Of a stretch of DNA of 20,926 nucleotides, positions 15,037-20,926 are shown one piece after another. The position numbers were made by a program, and so were the translations under genes. The DNA comes from JBKDZR01 sp047971485 (lineage in GTDB: Bacteria > Pseudomonadota > Alphaproteobacteria > Rhodobacterales > Rhodobacteraceae): contig JBKDZR010000062.1 in the NCBI GenBank assembly GCA_047971485.1, positions 1 to 20,926 of the forward strand, given 5' to 3'. The notes under the pieces are model-generated. The model had not been told where the DNA came from and made no database searches. It saw only the letters and a list, made by a program, of their open reading frames with translations. The stretch's first letter is position 1. Each line of letters starts with the position of its first letter.

Positions 15037-16527
15037 ATGACCCATATCCTGGCAATTGATCAGGGCACCACCTCAAGCCGGGCGATTCTGTTCGACGGCG
15101 CCATGAAGTTGGTCGGCACGGCGCAGAAGGAGTTCCCCCAGCATTACCCGCAATCGGGCTGGGTGGAACATGAGGCCGCCGATCTGTGGGACACCACTGC
15201 CGAGACCTGCCGTCAGGTTCTGGCCGGGGCCGGCCTGTCCGGCACGGACATTGCCGGCATTGGCATCACCAACCAGCGCGAGACCACCGTGGTTTGGGAC
15301 AAGGCTACGGGCGCGCCAGTTCACCGGGCCATCGTCTGGCAGGATCGGCGCACCGCCCGGATGTGCGCAGCCTTGCGCGACCAGGGCCATGAACCGATGG
15401 TCCGCGAGATCACCGGCCTGCTGCTGGATCCCTATTTTTCGGCGACCAAGCTGAAGTGGATTCTCGACACGGTTGAGGGCGCGCGGGCACGGGCCGAGGC
15501 CGGTGAGTTGCTGTTCGGCACGGTGGATACCTATCTGATCTGGCAGATGACCGGCGGCACGGTTCACGCCACCGATGCCACCAATGCCGCACGCACCATG
15601 CTTTATGACATTCACCGGGGCGCTTGGTCGGATCAGATGTGCGAGATCCTGGACATCCCCCTGGCCATGCTGCCCGAGGTGCGCGACAGTGCTGGCGCCT
15701 TCGGGACCACCCGCGCCGATCTGTTCGGCGGCGCGATCCCCATCCTCGGGGTTGCCGGCGATCAACAGGCAGCGACACTGGGCCAGGCCTGTTTTCAGCC
15801 CGGCATGTTGAAATCGACCTATGGCACCGGGTGTTTTGCCCTGCTGAACACCGGGGAGACGCCGGTTGCGTCAAAGAACCGGCTGTTGACCACCATTGCC
15901 TATCAGATCGGGGGGCGGCCCTGCTATGCGCTGGAAGGGTCGATATTTATCGCCGGAGCTGTGGTTCAATGGCTGCGCGACGGGCTGGGGATCATCGAGG
16001 CCGCCGAGCAGACCCAGACATTGGCCGAAACCGCCGATCCTGGGCAGGATCTAGTGCTGGTGCCGGCCTTCACCGGCCTGGGTGCGCCCTATTGGAACGC
16101 CGATTGCCGAGGCGCGATCTATGGGCTGACCCGCAATTCCGGCCCCGCCGAGATCGCCCGCGCCGCGTTGGAAAGCATCGGTTTTCAGACCCGCGACTTG
16201 CTTGAGGCGATGCGCGCCGACTGGCCCGGGGACGCTGAAAACCCGGTGGTCCTGCGCGTCGATGGCGGCATGAGCGCGTCGGATTGGGGGATGCAGTTTC
16301 TGTCCGATATTCTGGGCGCCCCGGTGGACCGGCCCGAAATCACGGAAACCACGGCGCTGGGGGCGGCCTGGCTGGCCGGGATGCAGGCCGGCCTCTACCC
16401 GGCACAGGCAGAGTTTGCCCAAAGCTGGCGGCTGGACCGGCGTTTTGATCCACAAATGGAAGCCGCCACCCGCAGGGCGCGCTATGACCGCTGGAAACGG
16501 GCGGTGACCGCAACGCTGGGCGTCTGA
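15037..16527 (+). CDS. glpK: glycerol kinase
   Basis: A 496-residue FGGY-family sugar kinase of the usual GlpK length. ATP-site motifs are ILAIDQGTTSSRAILFD (4-20) and VAGDQQAATLGQ with the catalytic-base aspartate at residue 242. YGTGCFALLNTG and the late FGGY signature region around VLRVDGGMSASDWGMQFLSD are also present. It phosphorylates glycerol to sn-glycerol-3-phosphate in the cytoplasm. The ATG at 15037 has GGAGGAGG just upstream; a GTG at 14998 in the same frame would add 13 unrelated residues. No glpD, glpF or glpR gene is adjacent, so it is probably monocistronic. It converges with a lipoprotein gene whose stop is only 9 nt away, leaving no room for a separate terminator. Confidence 0.96.
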   Translation: MTHILAIDQGTTSSRAILFDGAMKLVGTAQKEFPQHYPQSGWVEHEAADLWDTTAETCRQVLAGAGLSGTDIAGIGITNQRETTVVWDKATGAPVHRAIVWQDRRTARMCAALRDQGHEPMVREITGLLLDPYFSATKLKWILDTVEGARARAEAGELLFGTVDTYLIWQMTGGTVHATDATNAARTMLYDIHRGAWSDQMCEILDIPLAMLPEVRDSAGAFGTTRADLFGGAIPILGVAGDQQAATLGQACFQPGMLKSTYGTGCFALLNTGETPVASKNRLLTTIAYQIGGRPCYALEGSIFIAGAVVQWLRDGLGIIEAAEQTQTLAETADPGQDLVLVPAFTGLGAPYWNADCRGAIYGLTRNSGPAEIARAALESIGFQTRDLLEAMRADWPGDAENPVVLRVDGGMSASDWGMQFLSDILGAPVDRPEITETTALGAAWLAGMQAGLYPAQAEFAQSWRLDRRFDPQMEAATRRARYDRWKRAVTATLGV

Positions 16528-16536
16528 ATCCGGTCC

Positions 16537-16899
16537 TTAATCGGTGATCGGCGAAAGATGCACCTCGCGGCCCAATACGGCGGCCCGGAAACAGCGGGCA
16601 TTGCGGCGGGTCACCTGATCGGCCAGCGCATAACAAAAGCGGCCCTTGTCGAAGGTCCAGGATCCGGTGAACGGTCGTCCCTGTTGCCGGCCGATCAGCA
16701 TGCCCCCTTCGGCCACAACCACATCAACCCCATCGCCGCGCAGATTATGCCCAATGATCGCCTGCTCGAATTGCTGGCGGCTTTCCAACGCGACGGAATC
16801 CCCCGTGATCGTCGCAACGGAAGACAGGGTTTCAGGCACATGCGGACCACGGGGCCCGCACGCCGCCAGCAGGAAAAGCAGGATCGCGGCAATCCGCAT
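16537..16899 (-). CDS. small lipoprotein, hypothetical
   Basis: A 120-residue protein with a short lipoprotein signal peptide MRIAAILLFLLAAC (lipobox LAAC, Cys14). The mature part contains GRQQGRPFTGSWTFDKGRFC and a second cysteine in NARCFRAAV, possibly a disulphide. The start at 16899 is preferred because GGAG lies 7 nt upstream; an in-frame ATG two codons earlier (16905) is only one nucleotide from it. I do not recognise a named family. The G-x3-G-x3-TG-x-W-x2-D-x4-C pattern is shared, with identical spacing, with the upstream neighbour (16982-17356), so the two look like diverged duplicates. Confidence 0.72.
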   Translation of the reverse strand: MRIAAILLFLLAACGPRGPHVPETLSSVATITGDSVALESRQQFEQAIIGHNLRGDGVDVVVAEGGMLIGRQQGRPFTGSWTFDKGRFCYALADQVTRRNARCFRAAVLGREVHLSPITD

Positions 16900-16981
16900 C
16901 GGCATACTCCGACCAGGAAGAACGCCATGATCCTGCACCGGTTCCCCTGAACACCGCGTTAAGACGGGCCGCAGCCTCAGA

Positions 16982-17356
16982 TCAGCCGGCGGTGTAGACG
17001 AAGGGCGCACCCCAGCCGCGCAGCGGGATGACCATCATCTCACCGGGTTTGATCCCCAGCTTCACGCAATCTTCGGCCCCTGAATCCCCGATCAGCACGG
17101 TTGAGCACATCAAATCATCATCCCACCACCATTTTCCGGTGCCCTGAACACCGTTGGCATCGCCGCGCATTTGGCCATCTGCTTCGTAAACGATTGTGAT
17201 TTCGTCATTCTTCCAGACGCGCCCGACACCCTGGGCAAGAAAAGCCTCTTGGGTGGTGATCGGCTCAAAGGTTGCCTCCAGCGCGCGTTCCTCCTTTAGC
17301 TGGGCCAGCGAACACCCCGCCAAAGCCAGCGTCAAACCCACCGCAACTGCCCGCAT
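16982..17356 (-). CDS. small lipoprotein, hypothetical, paralogue of its downstream neighbour
   Basis: A 124-residue protein with lipoprotein signal MRAVAVGLTLALAGC (lipobox LAGC, Cys15) and GGGAG on the minus strand 9 nt before the ATG at 17356. The mature part contains ITIVYEADGQMRGDANG, then VQGTGKWWWDDDLMC, and a second cysteine in AEDCVKLG. This follows the same G-x3-G-x3-TG-x-W-x2-D-x4-C layout as the neighbouring lipoprotein. It looks like a small beta-barrel or beta-sandwich domain displayed at the outer membrane or periplasmic face. The frame extends upstream to 17449 but that part precedes the signal peptide and is not expected to be translated. The family is not recognised. Confidence 0.72.
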   Translation of the reverse strand: MRAVAVGLTLALAGCSLAQLKEERALEATFEPITTQEAFLAQGVGRVWKNDEITIVYEADGQMRGDANGVQGTGKWWWDDDLMCSTVLIGDSGAEDCVKLGIKPGEMMVIPLRGWGAPFVYTAG

Positions 17357-17546
17357 CTGCCTGTACTCCCTGTTGTGTTGCGGTGACTGTCCCACGGCCC
17401 GCAGCCGCTGTCGAGGGGGCGGTGCCCCGTTCGCCCTGCGCCGCGCCAAAGGGGATCCACCAGGATTTCAAACCGGGGCCTCATCCGGGCTTTTCCCGGC
17501 ACGACAGGCGCGATAGCCTTGACGCATCGCCAGACAGAGTACGCCC

Positions 17547-17801
17547 ATGCCTTACGAATACCGGGTCCTGCCCGCCCCCACCCGTCCCGACAAGGGCAAG
17601 GACAGCCCCGAGATCCGCTTTGCCGAGATGTTGACCGGCACGCTGAACGCCGAAGCCGCAACCGGCTGGGAATTTCTGCGCGCCGAAACCCTGCCGCGCG
17701 AGGATCGGCAAGGCCTGACCGGCAGCAAACGGGTGTTCCAGACCATGTTGGTGTTCCGGCGTACAAAGACGCCCGACGCCCCTGACATCCCGGAGACCTA
17801 G
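17547..17801 (+). CDS. DUF4177-like small protein
   Basis: This 84-residue soluble protein begins MPYEYRVLPAP, has LNAEAATGWEFLRAETLP in the middle and ends its core with FQTMLVFRR. The order YEYRV, then LN...GWE, then a terminal beta strand fits the small DUF4177 family, whose role is unknown. No signal peptide or membrane segment is seen. The Shine-Dalgarno (AGAG) is weak. It is convergent with bolA, stops 48 nt apart, and diverges from the lipoprotein pair over a 190-nt gap (17357-17546) in which I see no clear signal. Confidence 0.7.
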   Translation: MPYEYRVLPAPTRPDKGKDSPEIRFAEMLTGTLNAEAATGWEFLRAETLPREDRQGLTGSKRVFQTMLVFRRTKTPDAPDIPET

Positions 17802-17849
17802 GCACCCCACACCGAGCAAACTGGCCCGATGGGGGTCTGGCCTGGCCCC

Positions 17850-18107
17850 TCAGCCCGAAATATTCAGGCTCAGGGCGTGGATCCGGCCGACCAGATCAGA
17901 CCCCAGGGCCTCATGCACGGCCCGGTGGCGCTGAATGCGGGTCATGGGCGCGAAAGCCTCGGCCGCGATATCGACACGGAAATGTGTCTCGCCGCCCTCA
18001 CGCCAGCCGGCATGACCCCGATGACCTTCGCTTTCATCCGTCACCGACAGGGCACGCGGCGCAAAGCCCCGGGCCAATCGGTCACGAATCTCATCCGAAA
18101 CCCCCAT
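17850..18107 (-). CDS. bolA: BolA family protein
   Basis: An 85-residue protein with the compact BolA fold. DESEGHRGHAGWREGGETHFRV carries the conserved histidine-rich loop, and TRIQRHRAVHEALGSDLVGRIHALSLNI is the helix-turn-helix-like C-terminal region with the family R-HR-V pattern. BolA proteins pair with monothiol glutaredoxins in iron-sulphur handling and regulation. The ATG at 18107 has GGAG four nucleotides upstream. The gene is divergent from the J-domain gene over a 98-nt shared control region. Which BolA subtype this is cannot be settled from one window. Confidence 0.92.
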   Translation of the reverse strand: MGVSDEIRDRLARGFAPRALSVTDESEGHRGHAGWREGGETHFRVDIAAEAFAPMTRIQRHRAVHEALGSDLVGRIHALSLNISG

Positions 18108-18205
18108 TTTTCTCCGGCTCCCTCTTTTTCTTCCTGCAGGAGACGTTAGACTGCCGTGCCCGCGGATGTAAGTGCGCTTTGCGCGAGTCGGAAAGGTTTA
18201 GGCAA

Positions 18206-18838
18206 ATGTCAAAGAACGATCCCTTTGGCTTCGACATGTCGGTGTCTTCAGCGAAGAAGCGCAAGACACGGGGACGTCGCGGCATGTCCGGGGCGTTCGA
18301 GACATCGACCCGGCAATGCGAACACCCGGGCTGTACCGAGCACGGCCAGTACCGCGCGCCGCGCTCGCCCGATCAGCTGGATGAATACATCTGGTTCTGC
18401 AAGGAACACATCCGGGAATACAACCTGAAGTGGAATTTCTTCAACGGATCCACCGAAGAGGAAATGGATGCCCAGATCGAATCTGATCGGGTCTGGAACC
18501 GGGAAACCAAGCCCTTTGGCCGCAAATCCGACGAACAGCGCGCCTGGGAACGGCTGGGCGTGGATGATCCCCATCAGGTTCTGGGTGACAACGCCACGCA
18601 GAACCCGGGCAAGTCGATCACCGGCACCCGCCGCCTGCCGCCCACGGAACGCCGGGCACTGGATATCCTGGAGGCCAAGGACCACTGGACCAAGATCGAG
18701 ATCCGCAAGCAATACAAGAGCCTGATCAAGATCCTGCACCCGGACATGAACGGTGGCGACCGATCCGACGAGGAACGCCTGCAAGAAGTGGTCTGGGCCT
18801 GGGATCAGATCAAGGAAAGCCGGTCCTTCCGCGATTGA
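18206..18838 (+). CDS. J-domain (DnaJ-like) protein with N-terminal Cys/His cluster
   Basis: A 210-residue soluble protein. The J domain is at the C-terminus (about 153-206): HWTKIEIRKQYKSLIKILHP with the HPD motif at 178-180, then the EEVVWAWDQIK-type last helix. The N-terminal part is basic (KKRKTRGRRG) and carries C38-x4-C43 and C65-x2-H68, which could bind one zinc ion. It lacks the Gly/Phe, DnaJ zinc-finger and substrate domains, so it is a specialised co-chaperone that would stimulate a DnaK ATPase for some client. The start at 18206 is preceded by AAAGG. In related genomes this gene commonly sits between bolA and cobS; a link to cobaltochelatase is only contextual. Confidence 0.88.
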   Translation: MSKNDPFGFDMSVSSAKKRKTRGRRGMSGAFETSTRQCEHPGCTEHGQYRAPRSPDQLDEYIWFCKEHIREYNLKWNFFNGSTEEEMDAQIESDRVWNRETKPFGRKSDEQRAWERLGVDDPHQVLGDNATQNPGKSITGTRRLPPTERRALDILEAKDHWTKIEIRKQYKSLIKILHPDMNGGDRSDEERLQEVVWAWDQIKESRSFRD

Positions 18839-18869
18839 TCCGGCCACGAGGGTCCGACAGACAACACGC

Positions 18870-20069
18870 ATGAACCACCATCTTCCCGTCCTGATCCTTG
18901 GCGCCGGGGCCGCCGGGCTGATGTGCGCCGCCCATGCCGGGCCCGGCGCGGTGGTGGTGGAACATAACCGCAACCCAGGCGAGAAAATCCGCATCTCGGG
19001 TGGGGGGCGGTGCAACTTCACCAACATGTATGCCGGGCCGGAGAACTTCCTGTCGGCCAATCCGCATTTCGCCAAATCTGCGCTCAGCCGCTATACGCAA
19101 TGGGATTTCCTCGATCTGATCGCCCGCCACGGCATCGCCTGGCACGAGAAAACACTGGGGCAGCTGTTCTGCGATGGATCCTCGAAACAGATCGTCGCCC
19201 TGCTGATGCATGAGGCCCAGAATGCCGGCGCGCTGGTCTGGCTGGGGGCGAAGGTCGGCCAGATCGGCCATGACGGCCAGCACTTCACCGCCGAGATCGA
19301 CCGCGAGGGCCAGAGGCTGGCGATAACGGCCGACGCGCTGGTCTTGGCCAGCGGTGGGCTGTCGATCCCCAAGATGGGCGCCAGTGATCTGTCCCACCGT
19401 GTGGCGCGGCAGTTTGGCCTGCCGCTGGTGGCGCCGCGCCCCGGGCTGGTCCCCTTGACGCTGGATCAGCCGGCCCGCGATCTGGCAGGGCTGGCCTTGC
19501 CGGTGCGGGCAATGGCCGGTGGAGTGAGTTTTGATGAAGCCGCCCTTTTCACCCATCGCGGGATGTCCGGCCCGGCGATCCTGCAGGCCTCCAGCTATTG
19601 GCAGCCGGGTCAGGATCTGACACTGGATCTGCTGCCCGGCCAGGATGCCTTCGCCACCCTGCGGGCGATCCGAGGCCAGGCCGGCGGGCGGGAGATCGCC
19701 ACCGTCCTCGCCACCCTGCTGCCCAACCGCCTGGCCGGGGCCATCGCCAGCGAAATGGCCCTGCCCGGGCGACTGGCCGATCAGGCCGATCCGGTGCTGG
19801 CGCGGCTGGCAGACCGGCTGAACCGCTGGCAGATCCGCCCCTCGGGCAGCGAAGGCTATGCCAAGGCCGAGGTCACCCTGGGCGGCGTGGACACGGCAGC
19901 CCTGTCTTCACGGACGATGGAGGCCCGCACCCAGCCCGGCCTCTATGTCATCGGTGAGGCAATGGACGTGACCGGCTGGTTAGGGGGCTTCAACTTCCAA
20001 TGGGCCTGGTCCTCGGGTTGGGCGGCAGGACAGGCCATCGCCGCCGCGCGCGGATTGGCACCGGGCTGA
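18870..20069 (+). CDS. FAD-dependent oxidoreductase, HI0933/BaiN-like flavoprotein
   Basis: A 399-residue flavoprotein. The dinucleotide-binding motif is LILGAGAAGLMCA (8-20); the family signature GEKIRISGGGRCNFTN spans 37-52; LVLASGGLSIPKMGASD is the second FAD motif; and VIGEAMDVTGWLGGFNFQWA closes the FAD site. Length and order match the HI0933/BaiN family, whose characterised member acts in bile-acid 7-dehydroxylation but whose general role in proteobacteria is unknown. It starts 31 nt after the J-domain gene, without a strong Shine-Dalgarno, and probably shares its transcript. An extension to 18753 in the same frame overlaps the J-domain gene and lacks similarity. Confidence 0.88.
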   Translation: MNHHLPVLILGAGAAGLMCAAHAGPGAVVVEHNRNPGEKIRISGGGRCNFTNMYAGPENFLSANPHFAKSALSRYTQWDFLDLIARHGIAWHEKTLGQLFCDGSSKQIVALLMHEAQNAGALVWLGAKVGQIGHDGQHFTAEIDREGQRLAITADALVLASGGLSIPKMGASDLSHRVARQFGLPLVAPRPGLVPLTLDQPARDLAGLALPVRAMAGGVSFDEAALFTHRGMSGPAILQASSYWQPGQDLTLDLLPGQDAFATLRAIRGQAGGREIATVLATLLPNRLAGAIASEMALPGRLADQADPVLARLADRLNRWQIRPSGSEGYAKAEVTLGGVDTAALSSRTMEARTQPGLYVIGEAMDVTGWLGGFNFQWAWSSGWAAGQAIAAARGLAPG

Positions 20070-20130
20070 TCCCGCCCCGCCATCAGCGCAAAGGATGCCA
20101 CAAGGGCCTGTGTCCCCGGTTTCGCCCTCT

Positions 20131-20173
20131 GGCAAGGGCCTGCGGCTGGACCAAACGGCCGCACACCCTTGCC
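20131..20173 (+). other. long hairpin in the cobS leader
   Basis: GGCAAGGG (20131-20138) pairs with CCCTTGCC (20166-20173), and inside it TGCGGC (20141-20146) pairs with GCCGCA (20158-20163); a 2x2 internal loop joins the two stems. It lies 53 nt before the cobS ATG. No T-run follows and no B12 box is present. It could be the 3' end structure of the flavoprotein mRNA or a leader element. Confidence 0.5.
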
Positions 20174-20225
20174 CTTCGGGGCGATATGTTGCACCACCGG
20201 GTCCAAAGACCGTGGAGGTGATGAT

Positions 20226-20926
20226 ATGGATAGCAGCGCCAAACCGACCGAGGAAATCTCGGTCCGCGATGTCTTCGGCATCGACACCGACATGAAGGTC
20301 AAGGCCTTTGCCGAGCGCACCGACCGGGTGCCCGATATCGACAGCACCTACAAGTTCGACCCGGACACGACCCTGGCCATCCTGGCCGGCTTTGCCCACA
20401 ACCGCCGGGTGATGATCCAAGGCTATCACGGCACCGGCAAATCCACCCATATCGAACAGGTTGCCGCACTGCTGAACTGGCCCACAGTACGGGTCAACCT
20501 GGACAGCCATATCAGCCGGATCGACCTGATCGGCAAGGATGCGATCAAGCTGAAGGATGGGGTACAGGTCACCGAGTTCCAGGAAGGCATCCTGCCCTGG
20601 GCCCTGCGCAACCCCTGAGCCATCGTGTTTGACGAATACGATGCGGGCAGCGCCGATGTGATGATCGTCATCCAGCGGGTTCTGGAAACAGACGGCAAGC
20701 TGACCCTGCTGGATCAGTACGAGGTCATCACCCCGAACCCCTGCTTCCGGCTGTTTGCCACCGCAAACACCGTGGGCCTGGGCGATTCGACCGGCCATTA
20801 TCATGGCACCCAGCAGATCAACCAGGGCCAGATGGACCGCTGGTCTCTGGTCTCAACTCTGAACTACCTGTCTCACGATGCCGAGGCCGCCATCGTTCTG
20901 GCCAAGAACCCGAATTATAATAATGA
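20226..20926 (+). pseudogene. cobS: cobaltochelatase subunit CobS, interrupted by an in-frame stop and truncated by the window end
   Basis: The ATG at 20226 has GGAGG at 20214-20218. The protein opens ISVRDVFGIDTDMKVKAF, then KFDPDTTLAILAGFAHNRR, and the Walker A motif GYHGTGKST (66-74), all typical CobS, the AAA+ subunit that with CobT and CobN inserts cobalt in aerobic cobalamin synthesis. Codon 131 (20616-20618) is TGA, directly before the Walker B segment AIVFDEYDAG. The same frame then stays open to the window end with clear CobS sequence (FRLFATANTVGLGDSTG, YHGTQQINQGQMDRW). A product ending at codon 131 would lack Walker B and could not hydrolyse ATP. The downstream part also shows several residues that look off-consensus (LLDQYEV, NPCFR, STGHYHG; consensus recalled from memory). 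Recent pseudogene or sequence error near a contig end are both possible. About a third of the gene lies beyond the window. Confidence 0.85.

Noticed and set aside
20070..20225. Cobalamin riboswitch upstream of cobS
   Set aside because: The gap is only 156 nt and I cannot find the B12 box or the conserved core; only hairpins are visible.
20616..20618. TGA as selenocysteine or a recoded codon in cobS
   Set aside because: CobS is not a selenoprotein family, no SECIS-like hairpin is evident just after it, and other genes here (permease, gatB, glpK) end normally at TGA.

Overview
The window is high-GC, densely packed bacterial DNA. Gene families and gene order point to an alphaproteobacterium of the Rhodobacteraceae/Paracoccaceae type. 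The pointers are a bolA / J-domain gene / cobS neighbourhood, a lysozyme-like lipoprotein gene divergent from gatB, a TAXI-type TRAP transporter with a DUF1850 gene, and a VPLPA-like PEP-CTERM protein. This assignment is inference from recalled gene order, not from a search.

Layout. 1-986: 3' end of a molybdopterin formate dehydrogenase alpha subunit, closed by a good intrinsic terminator. 1267-5715: four-gene transport unit (TAXI receptor, fused TRAP permease, DUF1850 protein, ketopantoate-reductase-like enzyme); the last three overlap by ATGA, and a 13-bp hairpin separates receptor from permease. 5716-6001: convergent gap with a dispersed palindromic repeat. 6002-6784 (-): class I glutamine amidotransferase of the gamma-glutamyl-GABA hydrolase type, divergent from pepN (6942-9503), which is followed 3 nt later by an EamA exporter (GTG start). 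10455-11157: broken PEP-CTERM gene. 11158-11601: intergenic region with two more repeat copies in inverted orientation. 11602-13091: PlsC-like acyltransferase convergent with a TTG-initiated lysozyme-like lipoprotein. 13347-16527: gatB and glpK. 16537-17356 (-): two tandem small lipoproteins that look paralogous. 17547-18107: a DUF4177 protein convergent with bolA. 18206-20926: J-domain protein, BaiN/HI0933-like flavoprotein, and cobS, which has an in-frame TGA just before its Walker B motif and runs off the window.

Most genes are ordinary metabolic or housekeeping genes. I see no phage, CRISPR, tRNA, rRNA or intact insertion sequence, and no obvious new defence or biosynthetic system. The items most worth a second look are the three-copy hairpin repeat (one solo copy, one inverted pair), the two disrupted genes (PEP-CTERM and cobS; genuine decay and sequence error are both possible), the paralogous lipoprotein pair, and the TRAP-TAXI / DUF1850 / reductase unit with its C8 tract at the permease start.
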